From the IMG/VR virus record IMGVR_UViG_3300046820_000298, positions 17,152-81,151 of that record: a stretch of DNA of 64,000 bases; one strand, 5' to 3'. The position numbers and the translations under genes are program-made. The notes under the pieces are model-generated. The model was not told where the DNA came from and searched no databases. It saw nothing but the letters and a program-made list of their open reading frames with translations. Positions 11,201-19,481 of the stretch are shown in pieces (position 1 is the stretch's first letter; every line of letters starts with the position of its first letter). The DNA comes from a virus.

Positions 11201-13787
11201 TACCTAGATCCTCATGCACCCATGCATAAGCATCGTCCCCAACTCCAGATCTAAATGTTCTGTAATATTCGTTAGCAAGGTCATCTCCTGAGAATGCTAC
11301 AGTATCTGTACTCTTTAAAGATCCTTTGTAACCACCTCTCCAGCTTTCCATTAAAACTACATACTGCACATCTACGTGAGTAGCTGTAGCAAGAGTATAC
11401 TTCTTTCTTAAAAGAGTAAAGTCATGGAACTTAAATACAGGGTTACCTATATAGTTAAGTGGAGCATTTCTAGTAAGTTGTATTCTTTTAACACTCTCCG
11501 GACTATTGTCACGTAGTGTAAATATATCTTGAACCCACAGGCTATCTGATATTGCAAGACCTCCGTATTTAAGATCTCCATCTAGAGACCATATGTTGAA
11601 GAATGGGCCAGTACCTGCATTATTTGCATTATTTAAAACATTAGATGCTAAGTAAGGAGTACCTGGATGAGCTCCACTTTGACCAATAATAGTCTTATTA
11701 CCTTGAGTCCTTTTAGCATAGTAAACCTTGTACCCTTGTACTTGATTTAGTATGAATTTAGGGATCTTAAGGTTTTGAAGCTTAACTCCAAGTATTCTTA
11801 CTTGGTCATTAAATGTTCTATACCCATCTGCATTAGATAAGTATCCTGGATCATCCAACGGAATAGAGCCAAAGTATGTATCTCTTACAACGTGGCTAAA
11901 ATTAACATTGTGGTTAGACGGCATCTTATGGTGTCTAACATTGCTATTAGCCAATGTAGATGCATATATGCCTTCTCCAGATGAGTTAACTCCCCATACT
12001 TCAAAGTCTTTAGTATCAGGGTAAAATTCATTTAGATTCTTCCAATATCCCATGTTGGAGAATAGCGGAATATTACCCATGTAGCTAGTATCAAAGTATT
12101 GATACACTCTACTTAGGTTATCATACTGCTTTATCTCTCTAGTTTTTATAGGGAGACCTAGAGCTCCAAGTGTAGATCCTACTCCTGTTTCAAGTGCAGT
12201 CCAGTCATCCTCAAATGCTTCTAGTTGATTTCTTCCAGGAATGTGATAAGCAAAACTTTCACTCCCATCTTTTAATACAAATGAGATGTAGAATGAATAC
12301 ACCTCTCCTCTTCTATACCCTTTTTTAGAGAATAGATTACTTGGGTCTCTATATCCTGCAGATTTATTTTGCTGTATTGGGATTATGATGCTAGTTACAT
12401 ATGCTTCTGAAACACCATCTACTCCTTTAAACTGTGTATGTCTAACTCCACTAGTTATATCCCCCATAGGTCCCCAGGTAGTTCCACCAGAGAGACTTAC
12501 AGTTGAAGTAATCTGAAACTCACTAGCTAGTGTAGGGGGATCAGGATATACTAATTGTGCATACCCTTCATTAAGAGTGTAGACATCATATCGTCTGGGG
12601 TCAAAAGAAGTAACTAACTCTACTACAGGCTCAACTTTAATGTTGTTGGCAAATCTCTGAAAACCTAGATCAGGTCTACTAGTAAGATTAGCAGCATATA
12701 GTTTATTATCTAGTTGGGTAATTGACTTAGCAGTTAGGTATCTAACCTTATCAATTACTGCCTCTTCAATTGCAGAAGATGCTACTTTCTCAAGTCCACT
12801 GTATACTATGTTAGCAGTAGGACCAGTTATATTTACATACTCTAGTTTGAATACAAACCTTGCATTACCACTGTATTGAACTATATATGGAACTAGGAAT
12901 CTGTATTCTTGGTTAAGTCCTTGTAATTGCCATTGAATTGATTTACTAGTTTGAGTTCCATTAGGAGCTCCAGTAATCATTTCTCTAGGGAAACTATCAT
13001 CGTTAGCTGGCACTATATATACAGGATTAGAAACAGTTAGAACATTCGTTTCAGTTCTATTGTCATCTGCATACCCTATACCTAGGTAATATGCACCTGT
13101 AATAACTCCACCACCTTTAAGAATCTTTACACCTGCAAACTCTGGGATACTACCACTATCCATAAACAAGTTAAGAAACTCTACTCTACTACTATTCCCG
13201 TATAGGTTTGCTGAGTCTCCAGTTACTAATATAGATTCCTCTTGTTTAGTTACATTAAATACTCGTGGAGGATTGTATTCTGATACGTACTCAATCCCAG
13301 TGGTTGGATCTGTTACTGCAGTATACTTATTATCAGTAAAGTATATAATCTCTTCTTGAACTGGGGACTCTCTTAACTCTGCTGTTATTGGGTGATTTAC
13401 ATCAAAGTTTAAGTGTCCTTCTCTAGATCTACTAGTAGTGTAATATAGAAGTGTTGAAACTCTATTTGCTACATTTACTTTATAAATAGCAGATACTGTT
13501 ACTACAAGTCCATTAGTAGTTGTAAACTCAGTAGCTCCAAATACTATGAAGTTGTCATCCAATAAAGCTATTTGCCCTACAATATCGAAGTTTACAGTAA
13601 TAAATGCATTTCCTGATGGGATTGTAGCTGACAGATTTCCTACAAATTGGTTTCCATATTCATTTGCAACATTAAGCTGTAAGTCGTCAACAATAAGATT
13701 AAGGGCATCTCTATAGCTGCCATCCACCTGGTCCATTCGACCAGTATCCTTAATCATACCCTTTAAAGGCTTAAATGTATCTGCCAT
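8235..13787 (-). CDS. Muzzle/stabilization-like tail protein, 1850 aa
   Basis: This is the largest complete gene here. Its N-terminus (FKPLKGMIKDTGRMDQVDG, then YRDALNLIVDD and NEYGN) matches the signature I know from crAss-like 'stabilization protein'/muzzle genes, where a G(x)nKD...Y.dAlNl...NE.GN pattern opens a beta-propeller-like fold. The remainder is rich in beta-strand, aromatic and Asn/Ser/Thr-rich repeats and has no catalytic motif. It lies just downstream of the ring-like protein gene (2 nt gap) and just upstream of the giant cargo genes, the expected position for the distal tail cap. It probably forms the end of the short tail and may contact host receptors. Confidence 0.65.
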   Translation of the reverse strand: MADTFKPLKGMIKDTGRMDQVDGSYRDALNLIVDDLQLNVANEYGNQFVGNLSATIPSGNAFITVNFDIVGQIALLDDNFIVFGATEFTTTNGLVVTVSAIYKVNVANRVSTLLYYTTSRSREGHLNFDVNHPITAELRESPVQEEIIYFTDNKYTAVTDPTTGIEYVSEYNPPRVFNVTKQEESILVTGDSANLYGNSSRVEFLNLFMDSGSIPEFAGVKILKGGGVITGAYYLGIGYADDNRTETNVLTVSNPVYIVPANDDSFPREMITGAPNGTQTSKSIQWQLQGLNQEYRFLVPYIVQYSGNARFVFKLEYVNITGPTANIVYSGLEKVASSAIEEAVIDKVRYLTAKSITQLDNKLYAANLTSRPDLGFQRFANNIKVEPVVELVTSFDPRRYDVYTLNEGYAQLVYPDPPTLASEFQITSTVSLSGGTTWGPMGDITSGVRHTQFKGVDGVSEAYVTSIIIPIQQNKSAGYRDPSNLFSKKGYRRGEVYSFYISFVLKDGSESFAYHIPGRNQLEAFEDDWTALETGVGSTLGALGLPIKTREIKQYDNLSRVYQYFDTSYMGNIPLFSNMGYWKNLNEFYPDTKDFEVWGVNSSGEGIYASTLANSNVRHHKMPSNHNVNFSHVVRDTYFGSIPLDDPGYLSNADGYRTFNDQVRILGVKLQNLKIPKFILNQVQGYKVYYAKRTQGNKTIIGQSGAHPGTPYLASNVLNNANNAGTGPFFNIWSLDGDLKYGGLAISDSLWVQDIFTLRDNSPESVKRIQLTRNAPLNYIGNPVFKFHDFTLLRKKYTLATATHVDVQYVVLMESWRGGYKGSLKSTDTVAFSGDDLANEYYRTFRSGVGDDAYAWVHEDLGNMFDFSRTADSPYFDNQGPKILWGNVYIASRYATPGTLNDSTGNKVDIGILWNDKTASDVERWLGDINQFPNLVTSQAALLSNTQTVFMIEPEGATYVNGLSILKSTTANGFKGATYIHNSFGESSIAISLASGLPMLGGYRTNDWSYVGLSNLIWGLKIYFTGLGTSYYDPSLYPDTASQLVGGHDINYPRHFIYDPTTSTINNDKLWYLTEGIFTKMMMKGHSSLRQPYALTTNPASSNSPDATPTEVFPVGNEPKARPNTYLVNVCSNKTDVFEPFDKQQLVWTGYYKSLLSVDIKTGVDSDGNYYYGDSSLQSVSGDVYGGDTYICKYSYRTTSNLYGLARFNRGVNKFNVFDQQVAGLKQPTAYIWGDIPLDNNSGKTPSYLTNIFGTTADYNVLWWGGADDNSGTDPIEGAGNEFGGARRSATSLGANWTTRGDEVFTTVYQYMVETDDNINYRHAGDPEKGVSELNSMFFDKYVAADVLYRSPLGDLTKMDNLLYEDHYSALQDIRVGIPFPKENNVTLAFPNRVIRSSVQDGNFNDTYRYFLGLQYKDFAVNKGQITNIFNLKALLYIHTEKSLFRTKGKQNLELADATQAYIGSGDLFAQEPDEFIQSIEGYNGLYNKMGSLVTKDGYIFVARKSRKIFLVKDEVTDLTLLGINAWAREHIPFELEAFGWDPDYTNTPTDAPTGDFGFLVSYDPLFKRTLITKRELVPTQLFLDEYNSGQITYSRVNGRFELYRSILPIEEGAYFKRGGWTISFSNTMSVWASRHSYVPSLYGFNSKFMYTFNTVSGFAGMYEHSDLTNPGNFYGTVYNFEIDCIFTAPVNAVFSGFKFTTDVFTKGNVALPVEHQFDPGFTSFYTYNTTQISGETAFVYLSNIRKTDNNWNVNAFRDLSNVVVNTGLAVGQINVQGVPYNGTYTATQTESMFLSEGIINSNYINYNKPWYEQRKFVDKFLGIRLIANNLSKNLINLYTVTAALRVSPR

Positions 13788-13789
13788 AA

Positions 13790-14686
13790 TTATAGAATTC
13801 CGTAGTTAGTATATCTTCCTCTGTCAAGTGTTTCTCTAGAACCAAGGTTCTCAAAGAAGTTAGCATGTCTGTTCAAGTTAGGAACAAGACGAACCCACTG
13901 GTTCATGAATGATTCGTACTTGTCGATACTTGGGAAGTTAGATTGGTTTCTAGCTTGTGAGCAGTAGAACTTCCATTTAGCATCAGCAAAGTCATACCCT
14001 ATACCATTCATAGATGGGGTATATCCTCCAAGCAACATTTGCTTATATACATACCAAAACAAAGCTTCTTTAAAGCTTATATCTTCTGGTATCATTGGGT
14101 AACAGTCGTCATCAATTGGAAATGCAGTGTAGCTAAGACACACAGCTCCATCTTGGAATGAAGTCTTTATATAATCCCCGTCAATAATGTAGTTAGGTTT
14201 TACAATTCCATATAGGTTTCTACAATCCTCACAATCTAAGCTGTTAGGGAATGTAGTAGTTCCGTATTGCAATGGAGTTAGTGGTTGACCTGTATTTAAG
14301 TACAGATTCTCTAGAACAACTATTCTAGCATTTAACTCTCTAAGTTGATTGTTAAATCCAATTTTATCGTTAGGGTCAGAAACAATCTGAGCATTCAAAG
14401 TTTTAACTTCTTCGAACAAAGCATCTAGTTCTGCAGCAATAGAAGGGTTAACAGAGTTGTTAACTGCTACTTGTTGCACATAGTACAAATCCATAGGAAG
14501 TAAAGCTCTAAAGTTCTTGATAGGAAGAACACACCCTTTCTGGCTTAGCTGAGGAGCAGAGCCAATATGCTCAAGTGCTTCTCCCATCCACTCTACTGCA
14601 TCATCAATCCAGTTATCTCCGGGAGGTTTTAAATCCCTCATAACTTTTCTGATAATTACTTTACTTGATATTAGTTTGTACAGCAT
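13790..14686 (-). CDS. Ring-like short-tail structural protein, 298 aa
   Basis: The C-terminal half carries a pattern I associate with crAss-like tail ring proteins: IIDGDYIKTSFQDG, then VCLSYTAFPIDDD, CYPMIPEDISFKEAL and FWYVYKQML, that is, a 'what is it made of - when does it become valid - is it allowed' type beta fold followed by helices. It is encoded 2 nt upstream of the muzzle-like gene and 3 nt downstream of a lysine-rich gene, in the tail block. No enzymatic motif is visible. It probably stacks below the portal in the tail barrel. A head-completion role is the main alternative. Confidence 0.6.
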   Translation of the reverse strand: MLYKLISSKVIIRKVMRDLKPPGDNWIDDAVEWMGEALEHIGSAPQLSQKGCVLPIKNFRALLPMDLYYVQQVAVNNSVNPSIAAELDALFEEVKTLNAQIVSDPNDKIGFNNQLRELNARIVVLENLYLNTGQPLTPLQYGTTTFPNSLDCEDCRNLYGIVKPNYIIDGDYIKTSFQDGAVCLSYTAFPIDDDCYPMIPEDISFKEALFWYVYKQMLLGGYTPSMNGIGYDFADAKWKFYCSQARNQSNFPSIDKYESFMNQWVRLVPNLNRHANFFENLGSRETLDRGRYTNYGIL

Positions 14687-14689
14687 CTT

Positions 14690-15196
14690 TTATTGTTTAT
14701 GAAACCCAGGTACGTATTTCTTAAACCGTAAATAGGCTAGGTCATCAGTGTGTAAAAGGGCAGTAAGTTTTTCCTTATTGCCCTTTACACCTCTAGTAGC
14801 GTCAAACCTGTATGCGGTTTTATTTTTAATCTTAGCACGGCTTTTAGTCCAGTGGAATTTACAATAGAACTTATCTGTATAGTAAATATGCCACTTTTCT
14901 CCTTTCCCCGTATTGCTATCATAAAGATCAACACCCTTGTCAAGTAACTCTTTTTTGTACTTAGTAGTTTCTCCCCAGTTAATTTGTGGTATTCTTGGGT
15001 CTCTTTCTACTCTTCTAACTGATACTGTACCTAGGTTATTTTGCAAATTGAATTCGTATCCATTTAGTAACTCGTTGAATATTGCAATATTGAACTCAGA
15101 ACATATGTCAGAAAATACTCTATAGTCTACTTTGTCTTCGGTGTTTTCGTCGTAATCTTTAAATATAGCTCTAATTGTATGTGATTTGGTTTGCAT
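14690..15196 (-). CDS. Conserved-type basic protein of the tail block, 168 aa
   Basis: A basic protein with an N-terminal alpha/beta half and a C-terminal half rich in aromatic and lysine residues (WHIYYTDKFYCKFHW, KNKTAYRFDATRGVKGNKEKL). I recall the F/Y-W/H-rich segment followed by a KNK..Y.F...RG.KGNK pattern from crAss-like phages, where the function is not known to me. It sits between the lysine-rich virion genes and the ring-like gene with 3-5 nt gaps and is surely co-expressed with them. A nucleic-acid-binding or minor virion role is possible, but there is no direct evidence. Confidence 0.6.
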   Translation of the reverse strand: MQTKSHTIRAIFKDYDENTEDKVDYRVFSDICSEFNIAIFNELLNGYEFNLQNNLGTVSVRRVERDPRIPQINWGETTKYKKELLDKGVDLYDSNTGKGEKWHIYYTDKFYCKFHWTKSRAKIKNKTAYRFDATRGVKGNKEKLTALLHTDDLAYLRFKKYVPGFHKQ

Positions 15197-15201
15197 AGGT
15201 A

Positions 15202-16098
15202 TTAATCAAAGCATACTTCTCCTCTAGCACACTTGCTCTTACCTGCGGCAGCTCTAGCTCCTGCTTTCTTAGCACGACTGGCATTTGGTCCAGTGTGGTG
15301 ACTTCCTGATGTGCCTTTTTTCTTTTTCTTCTTCATAGCATCAAGAGCACTCATTGATTCGGTTGATTCCATCATTTCCATACCAGCATCATTAGCACTA
15401 GTAGAATCAGACATACCCCCCATACCTTTTTTACCTTTAGCAGCCATCTCTTGAAAACGAGACTTGCCGTACTTATTTCTTCCGATAGAAGCAGCAATAG
15501 CTTTAGCAGAATCTTCTGATTTACCTTGGCCTTTAAGTTTGCTAACCATAGCAGCAAATCTTCCACCACCACCTGGTTCCATAGATTTACCACCAGTTTT
15601 ACGTTTTCCACCAGTACGTTGCTCATCTGATTTACCTGGACCTTTAGCTGCACTAATTACTTGTGCTGCTCCAGACAAAGCTGCACCTGCACCAGTCAAA
15701 CTTTCTCCAAGTTTACCTCCAGCTCTTGTGCCAGTTGCTTTAGCAACTTCTAGTTTTCTAGCATTTCTTACAGCCATTCTAGCACCACGAGGACTAGAAG
15801 AAGCAGCTTTGTTAGCCAATTTGTAAAAATCACTGGTTCCAGAATCTTGAGTAGCTGTTGTTTGTGCAGGAGCTGGATCATCAGGACCTCCAGTTTTTTT
15901 ATTAACTTTAGTCTGATGCTCAGGATTCTGCATGCTATTCATCTTCTTTACTTTGGCAATATTCTCAGCTTTTTCAGCAGGAGAATAAAGACCACCAGAT
16001 TTCATCTTTGATGGTTTGTTTCCGAAGTGAACTTCTTTGGACTCTTCCATCCAAGACTCTTTCTTCTTTTTACCACCCTTTTTATACATTGGTACCAT
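15202..16098 (-). CDS. Lysine/glycine-rich low-complexity virion-type protein, 298 aa
   Basis: Extremely rich in Lys, Gly, Ala and Ser. The N-terminus has KKGGKKKK then SWMEESKEVHFG, followed by KMKSGG; similar KTGG/KKTGG tags recur. A central part RFAAMVSKLKGQGKSEDSAK then IGRNKYGKSRFQEMAAKG resembles a short helical C-terminal module seen in phage head and tail proteins. The C-terminus is very basic and ends in CARGEVCFD. Charge and disorder suggest DNA binding inside the virion. It shares SW[ML]EESKE[VL]xFG with the next gene upstream (16111-16797), so the two look like diverged paralogs or users of one tag. Confidence 0.6.
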   Translation of the reverse strand: MVPMYKKGGKKKKESWMEESKEVHFGNKPSKMKSGGLYSPAEKAENIAKVKKMNSMQNPEHQTKVNKKTGGPDDPAPAQTTATQDSGTSDFYKLANKAASSSPRGARMAVRNARKLEVAKATGTRAGGKLGESLTGAGAALSGAAQVISAAKGPGKSDEQRTGGKRKTGGKSMEPGGGGRFAAMVSKLKGQGKSEDSAKAIAASIGRNKYGKSRFQEMAAKGKKGMGGMSDSTSANDAGMEMMESTESMSALDAMKKKKKKGTSGSHHTGPNASRAKKAGARAAAGKSKCARGEVCFD

Positions 16099-16110
16099 TT
16101 TGTTTAAGTA

Positions 16111-16797
16111 TTAACAGTTTTTACCACCCATTCTTTTCTTACCACTAGTCTTCTTACCGTAAGTTTTAAGTTTAGATAAGAATTCTTCTTGTTGCTGCGG
16201 ATTTAAATCAGGCTTTTGTTTATACCCAATAGCAGCCTGTCCTTGAGCAGCAGTCATTTTTCCTTGAAATACTTGGCCTATAGCATCCTTCGTACTCATC
16301 GTAGGTGAAGGTGTCGGTTTAGCCATTTGCCCAGCCGTTTGGTATTTTTTAGAAGGTCCACCGAACTTAAGTTCTTTGGACTCTTCCAACCAGCTAGACT
16401 TCTTTCCACCGGTTTTCTTTCCTTGTGCTTTCAGACTTTCTGCTTTAGTCTTAAGATTTTTAGCCTTTTCTTCTAATCTAGCAGTTCTGTTAGCCATCTT
16501 ATTCATGTAAGCATCATAGTTACTAGTATCAGATGAGCTGGAATTTTTAGCAGCTTCATTATATTTATCAGCACTACGTGCAGCTTTCTCCATGTTTTTA
16601 TCAGCACGAGCTGATACTCTGTCTGATCTTTTAGCACCAGGTCCTCCAGTCTCTTTTTTAGACGAGGTTTTAATTTTCTTTTCTTGTTTAAGCATCTCTT
16701 TAGTTGGTTCTTTACCAGAGCCTTTGTTAGCTCTTATGTTATCCCATAGTCCTCTCTGACTGTATGAGCCGTCGGCTCTTTTAAGCATTTTCTTCAT
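16111..16797 (-). CDS. Lysine-rich virion-type protein with shared SWLEESKE tag, about 228 aa
   Basis: A disordered, basic protein with a helical K/E/A-rich centre. It contains GKKTGGKKSSWLEESKELKFG and then KKYQTAG, the same tags found in 15202-16098 and in the 1010-residue cargo protein, and ends in KKTSGKKRMGGKNC. The open frame reaches 16818 but overlaps the upstream membrane-protein gene; ATGs at 16797 (MKKMLKRADG) and 16788 give smaller overlaps, and I prefer 16797. By composition and neighbours it is a candidate DNA-associated cargo or tail protein. No enzymatic function is visible. Confidence 0.55.
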   Translation of the reverse strand: MKKMLKRADGSYSQRGLWDNIRANKGSGKEPTKEMLKQEKKIKTSSKKETGGPGAKRSDRVSARADKNMEKAARSADKYNEAAKNSSSSDTSNYDAYMNKMANRTARLEEKAKNLKTKAESLKAQGKKTGGKKSSWLEESKELKFGGPSKKYQTAGQMAKPTPSPTMSTKDAIGQVFQGKMTAAQGQAAIGYKQKPDLNPQQQEEFLSKLKTYGKKTSGKKRMGGKNC

Positions 16798-17011
16798 GAT
16801 CCTGTAATTTTTTATCAAACATGGCTCTTTGCTTTCTTGCAGTCAAAGCACGTTCTATGTTAAACCAAATAAGGGTTATAGCTCCTATTATTCCTAGGCC
16901 CCAAGTTACTGTGTTGGACATCATTGCCCAAGTCCATCCTGCCCACACGGCATTCAATCCAATCCATTCAAATTGATGAGTCATGCTATCGTTAAATTCA
17001 AGTTGTTTCAT
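16781..17011 (-). CDS. Small membrane protein, 76 aa
   Basis: Two hydrophobic stretches (about residues 18-32, WIGLNAVWAGWTWAMM, and 35-50, VTWGLGIIGAITLIWF) are followed by a charged, basic-acidic tail (ALTARKQRAMFDKKLQDHEE). The layout is holin-like or that of a small inner-membrane anchor. The gene lies inside the tail/cargo block, far from the main lysis cassette at 36.4-37.9 kb, so it may be a second holin or a membrane factor used during ejection. It starts 3 nt after the previous stop and its end overlaps the next gene. No family was recognised. Confidence 0.55.
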   Translation of the reverse strand: MKQLEFNDSMTHQFEWIGLNAVWAGWTWAMMSNTVTWGLGIIGAITLIWFNIERALTARKQRAMFDKKLQDHEENA

Positions 17012-17014
17012 TGT

Positions 17015-17281
17015 TTACCAGTTTGAGCAGCTCCCACATCTCCAGACACGAAGAGCTTTATTTATTCTTGAATTTGGGTCGTTTGCAGTTTTGCTTGATG
17101 TAAGCTTAGACTTCATACCACACATCCTGTTACAGAAAGAATCTCGTCTTTTTCCTCCTTTAGGTTGTGGGGCTCCAAGCTTAGAACCAGGGTTAGCGGC
17201 ACGGTAAGAAGCTCTGCCTTTAGCATTTAAGCCCCCTTTTGGGTTCTTACCTTCAGATCGTTGCCATGCTGGTGATGCCAT
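17015..17281 (-). CDS. DUF6321-like small basic protein, 88 aa
   Basis: The sequence follows closely a pattern I know from many phages and placed in the DUF6321 family: AWQRSEGKNPKGGLNAKGRA, then a P-rich linker, KRRDSFCNRMCGMKSKLT, and SRINKALRVWRCGSCSNW. Four to five cysteines in the second half could bind a metal. Molecular function is unknown to me; the family usually sits near structural genes, as here. It is 88 residues, the usual size, and lies 3 nt from the small membrane protein gene. Confidence 0.7.
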   Translation of the reverse strand: MASPAWQRSEGKNPKGGLNAKGRASYRAANPGSKLGAPQPKGGKRRDSFCNRMCGMKSKLTSSKTANDPNSRINKALRVWRCGSCSNW

Positions 17282-17302
17282 AGTTACAAATTTAGTTTAA
17301 AA

Positions 17303-18025
17303 CTATTCAGGTTGGTTATTATAATTTGTATTTTGTTGTGCTGTTTGAGGAGCTCCCGGAGTAATATCTTGAGCTCTATCTGCAGTGGTATCTGTGAATG
17401 TACCAGCAAGTAATCTCAACTCTCCTGCCATCATGCCTTGGGTAATAGCCTGCACCATGTCCATCGGCATAGGAAACGGGGTGTCATCAGTATAACAAGG
17501 TAAGCCACTACAATCAGAAAATTTAGCAGCATCTTCCGGATTTTCGAATATACCTCTGACATTTACGTAATCTGCTCCTTTATTATTTAAAATATACAAG
17601 TAATCTTCAATCATGTAAGCTTTCATGTTTCTGCCTGTGTACTTATCAGCAGATATAAAAGCTACTTCATATGGCTTAATCATAGGGATACGACCAGTTC
17701 CTGTTACATCCCCTACATAAGTGATGGCTTCTTCAAAGTTAAACCTGACAGTTCTAGGGAGAGGTTTAACACTTCTCCAAGCCGGACAGTCTATTTGAAT
17801 GTTACAGCACTTAGATAGGTCAACTCTTTCAAGTTGAACACATCTTAAGTCTTGTTCTAAGTGTCTGGTTACTAGTCCATTTCTTGCAAAGTCTCTACGA
17901 ATGAATACGGCACGATAGTGCTTAATGTTGAACTTAATTTGATCAACAGAGATGTTATCATCGTTAGAGGATCTACCTCCACGAAAGGCATTTAAAAGGT
18001 TATATGCAATCTCATCTAAGGTCAT
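17303..18025 (-). CDS. Ring/tail structural protein, 240 aa
   Basis: The N-terminus (TLDEIAYNLLNAFRGGRSSN, then DDNISVDQIKFNIKHYRAVF) is the helical opening I associate with crAss-like ring or adaptor proteins; a beta-rich middle contains a Cys-containing segment SKCCNIQIDCPAW, and the C-terminus is T/Q/N-rich. The protein lacks enzymatic motifs. With 13790-14686 it probably forms part of the barrel under the portal. It begins a sub-block of tail genes after the phosphoesterase gene. Confidence 0.55.
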   Translation of the reverse strand: MTLDEIAYNLLNAFRGGRSSNDDNISVDQIKFNIKHYRAVFIRRDFARNGLVTRHLEQDLRCVQLERVDLSKCCNIQIDCPAWRSVKPLPRTVRFNFEEAITYVGDVTGTGRIPMIKPYEVAFISADKYTGRNMKAYMIEDYLYILNNKGADYVNVRGIFENPEDAAKFSDCSGLPCYTDDTPFPMPMDMVQAITQGMMAGELRLLAGTFTDTTADRAQDITPGAPQTAQQNTNYNNQPE

Positions 18026-18036
18026 CTATGAATGTT

Positions 18037-18336
18037 TTAAGTACTTATTTTATTAGTCATTTCCTGCTTGGCTTTAACCAAGTCATTACATTTTTCGTAT
18101 TCTTCGTTTTGTTCAAAATAACTTATCATAAGGTCTGCAACATTCAAAAAATCTTCAAGCTTGCTGGGGTTAAATGGAAATAACACCACAAGTTTGTCAG
18201 CAGTTAATTCAGCCAATGTTTTCTTGGCTGTAATCAACTTGTAACCATTGTTGTAACAAGCATCAATAGATGCTACTTTATCGATGAACTCGTCCATTGT
18301 TCGGTCGAATTCTTCGTCGTATTCATCTTCAGTCAT
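18037..18336 (-). CDS. Small acidic helical protein, 99 aa
   Basis: An acidic, mostly helical protein with start EDEYDEEFDRTMDEFIDKVA and a middle KLITAKKTLAELTADKLVV. Its ATG overlaps the stop of the phosphoesterase gene (ATGA-type, 18333-18336), so translation is likely coupled. I do not recognise a family. It could be a partner or chaperone of one of the flanking proteins. Confidence 0.55.
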   Translation of the reverse strand: MTEDEYDEEFDRTMDEFIDKVASIDACYNNGYKLITAKKTLAELTADKLVVLFPFNPSKLEDFLNVADLMISYFEQNEEYEKCNDLVKAKQEMTNKIST

Positions 18337-19481
18337 TTTACAATAGTTTGTAGATAACCTTCTAGCCCGTTAGATTTACTCCAGATATAAGCCTGGCCTG
18401 TTCTAAGAGCTGAGTATCCCATAGTTTTGTGCCAGTCATCATTAGCACAAATGGAGGGGATAAACCTTACTTTAATTCCACGGTACTCGTTAACCATTTC
18501 CTTATGTAAGTGACCACAGTGAACTTCTCTAACTGGGCATCTAGCAAACATTTCTGGCTGCTCAGTTGCCATAATTAGTGGCATTTCACTTGGCTTTTCT
18601 TTATCCCCGTGAGTATACATTATCATGTTTACTCCGTACTCTACATACTTTCTACTATCCATGCTGTTGTCTACAACAACATTTCTATCATTTCTATACC
18701 ATCCTTTGATAAAATCTCCGGCATAAAACATTCTTTCAAAGTCGTGATTACCTGATATAACCACTACTTGTACTGGAGCTTTAGCTTTTAGGTAGTCTAT
18801 TGCAGTAGTCATTAACTTGCAATATCCTTGGAAGCTTTCTCTCCATCCTATTGAATCATGCTGAGGAGTACCTTTGGTTGTAGCCAACCTCATACCTTCA
18901 GAGTTCATCCCGTCATTCCCAATAGGAAGAATAAACTTTTCTATATCCAAACCTGTGGCTTTATCTACCAAGTTTTGGATAGTATACATGAACTGTTCTT
19001 CAGCTGCTTCTATGCTGAGATTAGTAAGCTTTCCATAATGGATATCAGGAAGAGATATCTCGTAAGCTACAGGGTCTAATCCTTGAAAGGGAGCTGACCT
19101 TTTAACCACAGCTGGGCTAAAGTTTGTAGCAAAATCTTCAATCTCTTTCTTTATATCCTCAATAGAGGCTTTATCATTCTTTGTAACTACAGAGAACCGT
19201 TGTTCTCCTTTCATCGTTTGCCAGAATTTAACAGAAGCTACATTATCTCTGTTAATTCCGTTATCTACCAAATAGCTCTCGAACTCTGTAATTATACTCT
19301 CGTTCTCGTTAGAGTTATCAGTGAGGCCAAGTCTAGCTTCTTTAAGAAGTTTCTTAGCCTCTCTGATTGCCTCTAATGCTATCTGTTTTTCTACATCGAA
19401 CGTGCTAGATACTCTGTTAGGGCCACTTTTAATGTAACCCGGTTTTTGTGTGAGTATACCTACAAGTTCTTTTAAACTCAT
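18333..19481 (-). CDS. Calcineurin-like metallophosphoesterase (SbcD/Mre11-like), 382 aa
   Basis: The core motifs of two-metal phosphoesterases appear in order: DIHYGK (146-151), GNDGMN (188-193, in the place of GD), GNHDFER (244-250), THGD (290-293) and GHLHKE (323-328). The first 140 residues are helical and lack these motifs. Family knowledge: such enzymes hydrolyse phosphodiesters, and SbcD/Mre11 members cut DNA ends with an ATPase partner; no SbcC-like ATPase is in this window. The gene lies among tail genes and overlaps both neighbours by 1-4 nt, so it is expressed late. It may process DNA during packaging or ejection, or counter a host defence. Confidence 0.8.
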   Translation of the reverse strand: MSLKELVGILTQKPGYIKSGPNRVSSTFDVEKQIALEAIREAKKLLKEARLGLTDNSNENESIITEFESYLVDNGINRDNVASVKFWQTMKGEQRFSVVTKNDKASIEDIKKEIEDFATNFSPAVVKRSAPFQGLDPVAYEISLPDIHYGKLTNLSIEAAEEQFMYTIQNLVDKATGLDIEKFILPIGNDGMNSEGMRLATTKGTPQHDSIGWRESFQGYCKLMTTAIDYLKAKAPVQVVVISGNHDFERMFYAGDFIKGWYRNDRNVVVDNSMDSRKYVEYGVNMIMYTHGDKEKPSEMPLIMATEQPEMFARCPVREVHCGHLHKEMVNEYRGIKVRFIPSICANDDWHKTMGYSALRTGQAYIWSKSNGLEGYLQTIVK

